NCBI GenBank assembly: GCA_949358305.1
Contig: OX442314.1
Span: 744,001 to 808,000 of the forward strand
Reading direction: 5' to 3'
Origin: Strigamia acuminata
Lineage: Eukaryota > Arthropoda > Chilopoda > Geophilomorpha > Linotaeniidae
Length of the DNA: 64,000 nt
The position numbers were made by a program, and so were the translations under genes. The first letter of the stretch is position 1, and each line of letters starts with the position of its first letter. The notes beneath the pieces are model-generated. The model did not search any database, was not told the DNA's origin, and worked only from the letters and a program-made list of their open reading frames with translations. Below, piece by piece: positions 22,701-29,737 of this stretch.

Positions 22701-24921
22701 CTCGAGGAATTGCAGAGCGGTGTTGACATTGCTGAGGAAATGAGGACGACGGAGTATCCGACCGCGTTCCACGGGCTAAATAAACAAAATAAAATAAAAC
22801 ATTTAAAATACACTCCAAACTCTTTACAACGAATCCCAAAAAACCCGAAAAATCGATTCGTTACAGCGAGAATTCGTCATATCAAAATTTTTTAACATGG
22901 TGTTCTATACGGCCAGCCGTTATAACGAAATTTCGTTATAAATAAAATTTTATGTTTTTTAAATATTTTTATATAACGAAATTTCGTTATAAATAAAATT
23001 TTGTTTTTTTAAATATTTTAAGACAACGAAATTTCGTTATAAATAAAATTTTATGGTTTTTAAATATTTTTGTATAACGAAATTTCGTTATAAATAAAAT
23101 TTTATGTTTTTTAAAAATTTTTTTATAACGAAATTTCGTTATAAATAAAGTTTTATGTTTTTTAAATATTTTTATATAACCAAATTTCGTTATAAATAAA
23201 ATTTTATGTTTTTTAAAAATTTTTTTATAACGAAATTTCGTTATAAATAAAATTTTATGTTTTTTAAATATTTTTATATAACCAAATTTCGTTATAAATA
23301 AAATTTTATGTTTTTCAATTTTTTTATATAACCAAATTTCGTTATAAATAAAATTTTATGTTTTTTAAATATTTTTATATAACCAAATTTCGTTATAAAT
23401 AAAATTTTATGTTTTTTAAATATTTTTATATAACGAAATTTCGTTATAAATAAAATTTTATGTTTTTTAAATATTTTTATATAACGAAATTTCGTTATAA
23501 ATTAAATTTTATGTTTTTTAAATATTTCGTTATAACGAAATTTCGTTATAAATAAAATTTTATGTTTTTTAAATATTTTTATATAACGAAATTTTATGTT
23601 TTTTAAATATTTTTATATAACGAAATTTTATGTTTTTTAAATATTTTTTAACCAGTCGTTCTCCGGAAAGGACTTGGAGTAAAGCGATTAATCGGGTTCC
23701 ATCTCGAATATCTTCAATCAGATCGTTGAGACGTAATGGAGGGACATGCTAAAAAAAAAATATAATAAATAAATTAATAAAAATAAAAAAAAACAAAAAA
23801 ATAAAAAAAACTACCTGAACGAGGCAGGAATTAATCCAATTAACAAAAGTCTTCTTCTGCACACGCTCCTGCTCATCTAATAAATAAACAAAACAAATCA
23901 ATACAGCAAAACAAAATCCCAAATGTCAAGCAGTGCAGTGCAGTGCAGTGCAGCCCTCCAAAAGCCACACAGGGGCAATTTCCTCGTCGAAAGTTGACAC
24001 ACGCCGAGCATCGAGCAAATAATTAATCCCAAATGACGCAACACTGCGCTCGTCCTTGAACGTCTCGCCGTCCTTCCACCACACCACACCACGCATAACT
24101 CCGTGCCTTGACTGACTAATTCGCTCACCTTTGACGAGCGTTATGCGCTCATCGAACTGAGTTGTCAGGGTGCGATTCGGATCCATGCGGTGCTGGACGA
24201 GTGGCGACCGCGGCAGACGCCGATGACGTCTGCCACCCTCAGCTGCCAAATGCGGAAACGCTTTGTCCATCGACCACTTGAGCCATTGGAAGCAACTAGC
24301 GGCAGAAAATCGCCTTTTTCCGTCCCGAAAAACGAGAAAGTTCGCCTAACGCGAATCGTCGAGCTTCACTGTCGAGTCGCAGCTCGTCGATCGATCCCGG
24401 CGTGCACCGCGCGCAGCATTGCACCCACAACACCCACTCGTTCTCTCACGACTCGCCACGAGCGATTGAATGCCAACAGGAAGCAAAATCATCGACTCTT
24501 ATGCAACGCTCGAGCGAGGAAGGAACGAGGACGCCTTTATTTACCCACACGGCCGTCAGGGGTCGATTTTTACATCGCTCGTCGCTTCGCGCAGATGGAT
24601 GGAACACCTGGTCACCTTTAATTGGTGATTTAATTGTGTTGCGCCATCTGGGCAGCGGCGAGAGCGAGGATGCGACTCCATCCAGGCCTAGTTTTACCAT
24701 TGGGCTAACTGGGGTGCAGCACAGGGGGGCACAAGGGGGGCAACTGATTTTTATTAGCCCAGGGTGCTGAAAAGTGTAAAGACGGTCCTGACTCCACGTG
24801 TGGCTCACTCACCTGCGAGGTATTGGATCGTCTGCAGATATTCTAATTCTTTTTCGTCGACGTAATCTTGCGATTGGTTCGCCACGATCTCGGCCGTGGT
24901 CAGTTGGTGCTGCGCGTCCAT
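1..24921 (-). CDS. Msp300: Nesprin (SYNE1/Msp300-type) gene, N-terminal part, 37 coding exons, cut by left window edge
   Basis: Giant actin-binding LINC-complex protein. In known nesprins, N-terminal CH domains hold actin and a C-terminal KASH domain (not in the window) anchors the outer nuclear membrane. The traced exons add up to 8,847 nt (2,949 codons) with matching phases at every junction and no internal stop. Tandem CH domains (about residues 40-148 and 204-310) carry nesprin hallmarks such as KLVNINASDVVDGRP and LGLIWTIILFFQIEE. About 2,600 residues of spectrin-type helical repeats follow. The start is ATG at 24,921, the first ATG after an in-frame TGA. The gene continues left of position 1. 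Dystrophin and beta-spectrin also have tandem CH plus spectrin repeats, but the CH1 sequence fits nesprin best. Exon coordinates are in the three entries that follow. Confidence 0.93.
367..1059. mobile_element. hAT-type MITE, family 1, copy 1
   Basis: Flanked by 8-bp direct repeats ATTGGTTA (359-366 and 1060-1067). The right end closes with CAGAAACCCT. The left end is degenerate but regains family identity at AAAAATCACAG. Subterminal sequence is shared with copies at 4,862 and about 12,582, including ATAACCGGTTCCGTCC on the left and GCGGGAAAACAGAAACCCT on the right. The middle (about 500-950) is a degenerate array built on AAAAATGGCTAAAAATGGCC. The right target repeat abuts the splice donor of exon 1069-1224. 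Confidence 0.75.
2455..2850. mobile_element. Non-autonomous TIR element in nesprin intron
   Basis: Perfect 12-bp terminal inverted repeats AGAGACCGGATA / TATCCGGTCTCT enclose 396 bp of AT-rich DNA with no coding capacity. Flanks are low-complexity TTATTATT, so the target duplication cannot be fixed. The interior contains an inverted repeat near GATACGTTTACAAAACGTATC. The superfamily is unassigned. Confidence 0.7.
3690..4390. repeat. Intronic tandem array, 21-bp unit
   Basis: Degenerate repeats of a unit close to AAAACTGCAATTTTCGCATC plus one base. Each unit has one A-run and one T-run about half a unit apart. The array fills most of the intron 3654-4470. Long open frames across it (cysteine-rich on the minus strand) are artefacts of the 21-bp periodicity. 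Confidence 0.9.
4862..5675. mobile_element. hAT-type MITE, family 1, copy 2 (best preserved)
   Basis: An 814-bp element with perfect 8-bp target duplications ATCACTTT (4854-4861 and 5676-5683) and terminal inverted repeats CAGGGTTTCGGT / ACAGAAACCCTA. The 8-bp duplication and the CAGGG-type terminus point to hAT mobilisation. There is no transposase. The core (about 4,990-5,540) is a tandem array of roughly 51-bp units, including GCCAATTTTTCCATGAAAAA. The right duplication overlaps the exon boundary at 5680/5681, so the present donor lies within the duplicated target. Confidence 0.85.
6047..6064. repeat. 18-bp perfect palindrome in nesprin intron
   Basis: TAAGAGCCGCGGCTCTTA, able to form a hairpin. 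A second stem-loop in the same intron pairs 6681-6692 with 6697-6708 around CGCA. The two may be subterminal hairpins of one decayed element, but no matching termini were found. Confidence 0.5.
6110..6605. repeat. Intronic tandem array, 21-bp unit, split by a MITE
   Basis: Repeats of about 21 bp built on CCATTGAAATTTCACTTTTT, with A- and T-runs about 10 bp apart. Interrupted at 6196-6392 by a GC-rich element. Confidence 0.85.
6196..6392. mobile_element. Short GC-rich TIR element inserted in the array
   Basis: About 31-bp imperfect terminal inverted repeats contain CGTTTAAACGCCCGGG at both ends. The outer TACCGTA / TACGGTA could include a duplicated TA, as in Tc1/mariner MITEs. The GC-rich interior contrasts sharply with the AT-rich array around it. 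No ORF. Confidence 0.7.
7880..8240. repeat. Intronic tandem array, 31-bp unit
   Basis: About eleven repeats of a 31-bp unit containing CAAATTTTGTTGAAATTTCA followed by an A-run. The three A/T-runs per unit are centred 10-10.5 bp apart. Lies in the 2.8-kb intron 7797-10602. Confidence 0.9.
8290..8955. other. Leader region before the Polinton/adintovirus-like ORFs
   Basis: Non-array sequence in the same intron. It contains a G-run near 8,570-8,582 and a short direct duplication of AAGTACCTTGTT (8729 and 8776). A TATA-like TATACTATATAC lies about 65 bp before the ORF start. It may be the upstream part of the inserted element. No gene is supported here. Confidence 0.35.
8956..10558 (+). pseudogene. 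Broken Polinton/adintovirus-type PolB N-terminal region with C2H2 fingers, in a nesprin intron
   Basis: Two ORFs in different frames belong to one ancestral coding region. The first (8929-9876; the second Met at 8,956 is an alternative start) has three C2H2 fingers (e.g. CEYCHKIFSCNSTLKRH) and runs into a frame break near 9,865-9,870. The second (9950-10558) carries YIPLPKFLADKKAIIKVQNE and LALHP/ISVHVFGFEKEVFPLY-like blocks. These are typical of the region upstream of the polymerase core in protein-primed PolB proteins of Polinton/Maverick and adintovirus elements. The exonuclease and polymerase cores and all capsid genes are absent, so this is a truncated relic. It lies opposite in strand to the host gene. 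Family assignment rests on remembered family features, not a search. Confidence 0.72.
10603..20084 (-). CDS. Msp300: Nesprin exons 9-25: spectrin-repeat rod, first part
   Basis: Exons in transcript order: 19773-20084, 19440-19715, 18553-18855, 17866-18021, 17631-17795, 17276-17398, 17018-17218, 16795-16947, 16147-16449, 15934-16095, 14789-15115, 13809-14129, 13007-13324, 12200-12517, 11363-11692, 11003-11311, 10603-10923. All begin and end in phase 0. Lengths of 303-330 nt recur, about 101-110 residues, the size of one spectrin repeat. The shorter exons look like halves of repeats. Translations are heptad-rich with conserved Trp positions and many Glu, Gln, Lys and Leu, as in three-helix bundles. 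Short introns of about 50-60 bp (e.g. 11312-11362) alternate with introns swollen to 0.4-0.8 kb by tandem arrays. Small extra exons could be hidden because every junction is phase 0. Confidence 0.9.
11715..12180. repeat. Intronic tandem array, about 10-bp base unit
   Basis: Runs of TAAAAATTGG-like and TAAAAAATGG-like decamers and undecamers fill the intron 11693-12199, giving an A-tract every 10-11 bp. Confidence 0.85.
12582..12993. mobile_element. hAT-type MITE, family 1, copy 3 (left end truncated)
   Basis: Shares the subterminal blocks of the other two copies (ATCACAGAACCGGGAACCGG, ATAACCGGTTCCGTCC) and ends in CAGAAACCCT. The likely duplication is GTTCAAAT (12574-12581) / ATTCAAAT (12994-13001), 7 of 8 matching. 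The left terminus is missing. The core holds about three 51-bp units. It lies 13 bp from the splice donor of exon 13007-13324. Confidence 0.7.
13370..13765. repeat. Intronic tandem array, 31-bp unit
   Basis: About twelve units containing GTCAAAAATAGCCAAAAATG followed by an AATTTT run. The run centres are about 10, 11.5 and 9.5 bp apart. In intron 13325-13808. Confidence 0.88.
14255..14759. mobile_element. MITE family 2, copy 1, with internal array
   Basis: Terminal inverted repeats AGGGTTGCACCGAATATTCG / GAATATTCGGTGCAACCCT bound a 505-bp AT-rich element. Its core holds roughly 20-bp units such as TTTTTAGGCAAAAATTGC. TATTCGG motifs repeat near the right end. Target duplication is unclear (TTCATAAT on the left, TCATAAC a few bases beyond the right end). 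Lies in intron 14130-14788. Confidence 0.75.
15180..15850. repeat. Intronic tandem array, mixed 20-bp and 31-bp units
   Basis: About eight head-to-tail copies of a 20-bp unit (CGAATTTGATAAATTTTTCA) at 15,250-15,400 pass into 31-bp units containing CATCAAATTTGGTACATTTT. The shift from 20 to 31 bp adds one helical turn while keeping A/T-run phase. Confidence 0.88.
16500..16780. repeat. Intronic T-rich tandem array, about 30-31 bp
   Basis: Repeats of TTTTGAACTTTTTTGAGTTT followed by ATTTTCA-like sequence in intron 16450-16794. Confidence 0.75.
17440..17625. repeat. Intronic tandem array, 31-bp unit
   Basis: Six near-identical 31-bp units containing AAAAATGACCAAAAACTGAT then GAATTAAGTGC. The A-run/AATT centres fall at about 10, 10.5 and 10.5 bp. 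Confidence 0.9.
18060..18515. repeat. Intronic tandem array, about 20-22-bp unit
   Basis: Units around AAAAAGTGCATTTTTACAC, with A-run and T-run alternating about every 10 bp, in intron 18022-18552. Confidence 0.85.
18888..19390. mobile_element. MITE family 2, copy 2, right end lost, with expanded array
   Basis: Begins AGGGTTGCAGAGAATATTCG like the copy at 14,255 and shares its CGTTTTGTATTCGGTTATT-type left flank. It passes into about twenty 20-bp units (GCTATTTTTAGGCAAAAATC). The right terminus is not visible, apparently lost as the array grew. Confidence 0.65.
20100..20840. repeat. Intronic tandem array, 31-bp unit passing into degenerate units
   Basis: About nine near-perfect 31-bp units containing GAAAATCACTGATTTTAATC then AATTTTTGTGT (20,110-20,400). 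Beyond 20,400 the units become degenerate and variable. Fills intron 20085-20849. Confidence 0.9.
20850..24921 (-). CDS. Msp300: Nesprin exons 1-8: tandem calponin-homology actin-binding domain
   Basis: Exons in transcript order: 24813-24921 (start, MDAQHQLTTAEIVANQ), 23815-23876, 23653-23748, 22692-22775, 22538-22630, 21381-21592, 21119-21315, 20850-21061. Exons 1-5 encode CH1, opening DEQERVQKKTFVNWIN and ending at LFFQ. Exon 6 gives a Ser-rich linker and starts CH2 near GARKALLQWV. CH2 runs through SDFGPSWRDGYAF to IMTYVAQFLHKYPEL. The exon 1/2 junction splits an Asp codon (phase 1), and the CH2 exons break in phases 2 and 1, whereas most later exons are phase 0. Splice sites are GT-AG and match the neighbouring reading frames. 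The exon 1 region also has a non-coding piece to 24,955, where an acceptor-like AG suggests an upstream 5' UTR exon that I could not place. Confidence 0.92.
21715..22320. repeat. Intronic tandem array, 20-bp unit
   Basis: Units of GCATGTAAAAATTCATTTTT (20 bp), then related units with AGGTGCATAAAATCATTTTT, in intron 21593-22537. Confidence 0.88.
22915..23645. repeat. Intronic tandem array, about 51-bp unit with an 18-bp palindrome
   Basis: About fourteen units, each starting with the perfect palindrome ATAACGAAATTTCGTTAT and followed by AAATAAAATTTTATG and a T-rich run. Some units read ATAACCAAATTTCGTTAT, breaking the palindrome at one site. In intron 22776-23652. Confidence 0.9.
24129..24270 (-). 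CDS. Msp300: Candidate alternative first exon of the nesprin gene
   Basis: Minus-strand reading from ATG 24,186 gives 19 codons (MDPNRTLTTQFDERITLVK) plus one base, then a strong donor (AAAG|GTGAGC). The phase matches the exon at 23815-23876, so this exon could replace 24813-24921 and would recreate the same Asp at the junction. The frame stays open upstream to another ATG at 24,270, so the start is uncertain. The surrounding 500 bases are clearly more GC-rich than the introns, as a promoter region might be. No transcript evidence is available here. Confidence 0.5.
24682..24789. mobile_element. Short hAT-like MITE
   Basis: Imperfect 8-bp flanking repeats GACTCCAT (24674-24681) and GACTCCAC (24790-24797). 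The ends are CAGGCCTAGTTTTAC and, inverted, AGGACCGTCTTTACAC. It lies between the alternative first exon and the main first exon of nesprin. Confidence 0.55.
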
Positions 24922-24955
24922 GTCAGAGTTCGGTGCCGGTCGAAACCAACTTCAT

Positions 24956-26386
24956 CTAAAAATTATTTTTTAAAAAAATAAAAATAAAAATTTAAAATTA
25001 ATTAAACCTATTTTTATTTATGTATTTATTTATTTAATCGCACTCCAAAGGAGTAAAAAGAAATGAGATACAAGTGATTTTTAAAATTAATTAAACCATT
25101 GGATCGCGTTTTCTGTGATACAAAATATCTCTATTTTAGATTTTTAAAATTAATTAAACCTATTTTTCGATTTTTAATTGTTTTGCACCTGTCGGCCATT
25201 ACTTAAAATTTTTTTTTAGTTTTTTTTTTTGGGGGGGGGAAAGGGGGATTTTTTTTTTTAAGTTATTTTTTCAACCTTGAGCTTCAACTCCGTGACTTGA
25301 CTACGAATCGCGGTTCAAAGTATGTCATCTTGACTAAATATCTTCATAAAAATAAACCAGTTGTAGACCGCGAGCTATTTTCACTCATGTCTGACTTCGT
25401 GCCAAGAAAAAACGCAATTTTCCACATTTTCGCCACCAAAAACTCGAAATTTCACCTGTTTCCCTTCGTTTCGCTCATTTCCCCCTCATCGTGGATGTTA
25501 ACACACCACTCACCGTCACTACTGCGAGCAGCTTCGCAACCCGTGGTCCTTAGATGACCGTAATCCGAGAGAAGATGAAACAATCCAAAAATAACTGCCG
25601 AATCGACGGGCAGACGACGGCCCGAGCACCTCAATAACACGCGCCACCGACAGTTGGCGCAGCGAAAATGAGCACGCTCTGGCGACGAAAACGCCCAGAT
25701 GGCGAACCAAAAAATTATTTTTTAAATGTTTTTTAAATTAAAACTAAATAGTATCCATTTATCAGATTAAAAGAAGCATTAGGGAACAAATAAAGGTTGA
25801 AATCGGAGCAATAAATTGCGTAATGCCGGGTTTGGGAAAATGCTTATCGCAGCTTAGGACTAAAATAAACGAATGGTAATTCGCATCTTTTGAGTCTGCC
25901 CATCGACCCACGCTCCGCACAAATCAAAATACTCGACATTCCGCCAACCGCCAACGCTAACTACTATTTTTTAATCAACTAATTCAATTTGTTTAACTCA
26001 ATTTTATTTTTGAAGGGTAAAAAACACGAGAAATGCATTTTTTTATCACTTTTTTTATACATTACACCAATTTCGAAACGGGAATCGACGCATCTAAGTC
26101 TCGGATGACCTAAAACTAAAACAAAACATAAATTAAATTAAAAGAGTAGATGTAATTCCGATTTTAAAGCTAATTTTACCACTTAAATTCGTTCAAATCC
26201 GTATCGCCATTAAATCATTTTGCAACCTGCCCGACAGATGGCGGAGTGAATTGTTTCCAAAATCCACCGCCAGTCGTGGTTTAACTCGTCTTGTCTTCGC
26301 TGCTCTCTCTCGTACACGACTGATGTGGAATAAGTGAGGTAAAAGTGAAAATTCAACACCCAAGTGTCGTTAAAATCTGTAATAAG
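24956..26386. other. Region between nesprin and CHP1 start exons
   Basis: About 1.4 kb with no convincing exon. The two genes diverge, so it may hold both promoters. It contains A/T-rich blocks, a G-run at about 25,230-25,240 and a GC-richer stretch at 25,500-25,720. No TATA box or insulator could be assigned with confidence. Confidence 0.4.
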
Positions 26387-28015
26387 ATGGGGAATAAATC
26401 GTCCTTGTTACTACAAGAAGAAGAAATAGCTCAAATACAGGAAGAAACAGGCTGTGAGTACATAAATGACGTCATCGTCACGATAAATTACATAAGTAAA
26501 CACGAATGAGTAAAAATGTCAAATTGCGAATTACTCGGCATTAAAAACGTTTTAATTTTTTTGTCGTTTAACTATTGCGTATTAGCGTGGTGTGAAATGA
26601 AGTTGGGCACTTCCTTCTTGAAAATCCTTGGCCTCGTTCTAATTGAATAATTATTCGCTAATTTGTTATTGCAGTTTCACCGAGTCAGATTGAACGACTT
26701 TACAGTCGATTTACGAGTCTGGACAAAGGCGATAATGGAGTTTTGGGGTAAATATGGCACAAAATTAAAGAAAATTAATCAATCAAAATTTGTGTTGCAG
26801 CTAAAAATACATTTGTATGCGTAAAAATCATTTTTCAATGCAAAAATTGTCCTGCATTATTAAAAGAATGTATTTTTTGCATGTAAGATTCATTTTTATG
26901 TGCACAAAATCGTACAAAACCAATTTTTGCACGTAAAAAATCAATTTTGCATCTACAAATTCATTTTTGCACGTAAAAAAAATGATTTTTTCACGTAGAA
27001 AAATGATTTTTGCACGTAAAAATTGGTTTTTGCACGTAAAAATTGGTTTTTGCACGTAAAAAATTATTTATGCACGTAAATAAATTATTTTGCACGTAAA
27101 TAAATCATTTTTGCACGTAAAAAAATCATTTTTGCACGTAAAAAAATCATTTTTGCACGTAAAAAAATCATTTTTGCACGTAAAAAAATCATTTTTGCAC
27201 GTAAAAAAATCATTTTTGCACGTAAAAAAATCATTTTTGCACGTAAAAATTAATTTTTGTTCGTAAAAAATCAATTTTTTCTGTGCATAAAATCATTTGA
27301 AGTGCAAAATTGATTTGTTTTGATGACATAAGCATAAAAATGAATTTTAAAGAACTAATAGATAGAAATTCAAAATTGTTTTATTAATTTCAGACGCGAA
27401 GATTTCCTTCGAATTCCAGAATTGGCCATTAACCCTCTCGGTGACCGAATCGTGCACGCATTTTTTATGGAGAGGTAAAATGTGAAATACTCGTAAACCT
27501 TGAATTAAACGTTAAAATTTGATTCGTTTTTCTAGTTCTGACGACCGGGTTAATTTCCGCGAGTTTATGCGCGTTTTAGCCCGTTTTCGGCCCATCAAAA
27601 AGAATCGTGAGAACAAGATGAACAGCAGAGAGGAGAAATTGCGTTGTAAATAATTTTTTTTTTTAATTTAAAAAAAAAAAAAAATTATTTATTTTTTTTT
27701 TTTTATTAGTCGCTTTCAGAATGTACGATCTCGACGACAACAGCCGAATCTCGCGAGATGAAGTTCTTCAAGTATTACACATGATGGTGGGCGCCAATAT
27801 TTCCGAAGATCAAGTAAATTTAAATATTTAAATCACGATTTAATTTCGGCGGCCATTACGAGTGTTCCTATATTCAACAGTTGATTAGCATCGCTGAGCG
27901 CACCATCATCGAGGCGGATAAAGATGGCGACCAGATGATCTCGTTCGACGAGTTTTGCGACGCATTGGCGCGAACGGACGTCGAACAAAAAATGAGCATC
28001 CGCTTCCTTCATTGA
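26387..28015 (+). CDS. CHP1: CHP1, calcineurin B homologous protein 1
   Basis: EF-hand calcium sensor. In other animals CHP1 is an essential cofactor of NHE-type Na+/H+ exchangers and acts in membrane traffic. Exons: 26387-26453, 26675-26747, 27394-27474, 27536-27645, 27710-27813, 27881-28015; all phases agree. The product is about 189 residues, starts MGNKSSLLLQEEE with a Gly2 myristoylation context, and ends DVEQKMSIRFLH, the CHP1 signature. Two intact EF-hand loops are visible in the second half (DLDDNSRISRDE and DKDGDQMISFDE). The N-terminal pair is degenerate, as usual for CHP. This separates it from calcineurin B (CNB), which has four working loops. AATAAA-type signals follow near 28,050. 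Confidence 0.93.
26820..27300. repeat. CHP1 intron 2 tandem array, 21-bp unit
   Basis: Units of GCACGTAAAAAAATCATTTT plus T (21 bp), about fifteen copies, the central ones near-identical. Same A-run/T-run style as the nesprin introns. No similarity in sequence to them is needed to explain the spacing. Confidence 0.88.
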
Positions 28016-28444
28016 CTCCAAATAGTTCCACACATTATTTACGATGTAAAAATAAAAATGTAACGCGTATATTTACAACATTCCGTTGAAACGTGTCTGG
28101 AATTGCGTTCATTTAATTTATTTCGTTAATTTTTTCACATTTCCTGACGTGAAAAATCTAAAAATGCTTTTAAAGTGAAAATTCGAGAAACAAATACAAG
28201 TTTTAAAATTTCTGCGGATATGTGGAAGACAAATCAAGTTTTCATCTTTCTTCTCGTTACATTTCAGATGTTAGTTCGCAGCCGGATGACCGTCGTGATT
28301 CTAAGCCGTTTGTGCATCTCGCTTTATGATATCACTAACCCAAAATCAATTTTTTTTTTTTTATATTGTTATATTATTTGGCCAAGAAAAGGATGTTTTT
28401 GTTCAAAACTTGAATGTTTTAAGAAACAAAATGATTGTTTTGGC
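28016..28444. other. CHP1 3' flank
   Basis: AT-rich flank with the probable CHP1 polyadenylation region near 28,050. The open frame at 28,175-28,495 has no recognisable features and is probably chance. Confidence 0.4.
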
Positions 28445-28800
28445 CGCAATATGAATTTCTGGTCCCAAAAACTGAATTTTGAGTCAAAAAACTGAATTTT
28501 GAGTCAAAAAACTGAATTTTTAGTCAAAAAACTGAATTTTTAGTCAAAAAAACTGAATTTTTAGTCAAAAAACTGAATTTTTAGTCAAAAAAACAGAATT
28601 TTCAGTCCAAAATATTGAATTTTCAGTCCAAAAAACTGAATTTTCAGTCCAAAAAACTGAATTTTCAGTCCAAAAAACTGAATTTTCAGTCCAAAAAACT
28701 GAATTTTCAGTCCAAAAAACTGAATTTTCAGTCCAAAAAACTGAATTTTCAGTCCAAAAAACTGAATTTTCAGTCCAAAAAACTGAATTTTCAGTCCAAT
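28445..28800. repeat. Tandem array downstream of CHP1, 21-bp unit
   Basis: About sixteen units of AAAAAACTGAATTTTCAGTC plus C. The part at 28,615-28,800 is almost perfect. Each unit has an inner inverted repeat CTGAATTTTCAG. Confidence 0.9.
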
Positions 28801-28989
28801 TTTTCTACGTTTGTATTTCTGTTGTAATAATGGATTCATGAAGTTTTGATCATATTTAATACACACTTAAATTTTACAGCCCAATAGTTACTGCAATGAT
28901 CGCAAAAGGTAAACAAAACTGGAGATAGTGTTTAAGGCATAAAATAAAAAAATAAAAAATTTTTGAAAGTAAAAATCTATTTTTAAGTG

Positions 28990-29125
28990 CACTTTTATAA
29001 ACAAGATGAAGAGCAAAGAGGAGAGGTTGTGTCGCAGATATTACAATCACTTAAAAAATTGATTTTTTTCTCTTAAACCGACTAATTATTCGCTTTAGCA
29101 ATGTACAACATTGTTTAAACTGTTT
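28990..29125 (+). pseudogene. Decayed CHP1 exon 4/5 fragment
   Basis: AACAAGATGAAGAGCAAAGA followed by GGAGAGGTTGTGTCG resembles CHP1 exon 4 (27,610-27,645). TTATTCGCTTTAGCAATGTAC resembles the exon 5 start (27,706-27,730). The piece between them is intron-like. Splice sites and frame are lost. It is best read as a remnant of a local CHP1 duplication. Confidence 0.6.
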
Positions 29126-29737
29126 GCCATTGCGTTTATTTCAAGTGGAAACACAAAATTTCTTTCATCAAATTAAATTTTTCTTTTTCTTATTTTTATA
29201 TTTAAAAGCTTAGTTTAGTAATTTGTAGCTAGATGGCGACTGAAACGAGGTTTGGATGAGAATATTGGGTAAATGGGGCAGTGCAATTCAATGAGCAAAT
29301 TCTATCAAATCCAAATGTAATTTACACGGAAAATAAACAGCAGAAAGAAAAATGCAAAAACTAAAATCATTTTTCTTTATACAACTTAAATTTATTGGAA
29401 AATAAAATAATTGACTCACAGATTATAACCAGCATCCACCTGGCGACAAAATTGAGTGTAAACAAACAAAGAAACATAATAAATTTCTAAATCGTCTTAG
29501 TTACAGAACACACGCGCAATTTCACACTTACTGTGTTGTTAGATGCTCAAATCTGGAGGCTGATGAAATAACATGAGGACGCCATTACAGTGTAGAAACA
29601 ACAACTAGTGCCACCTTTTAATGGTACACATAAGTATAATACAAGAACGCCATCTGGCGTGATAAATACACAACATACCACACATCCCCCTCCCAGTTAC
29701 AAAGTTATAATTGGAACGAAACAAACGAAAAGACTTC

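Noticed and set aside
24190-24621. 143-codon plus-strand frame in the nesprin first-exon region
   Set aside because: Low-complexity composition in a GC-rich stretch, no recognisable domain, and it overlaps the better-supported alternative first exon on the other strand.
26387-28015. Calcineurin B (CNB) identity for the EF-hand gene
   Set aside because: Only the two C-terminal EF-hands look functional and the C-terminus DVEQKMSIRFLH is typical of CHP1.
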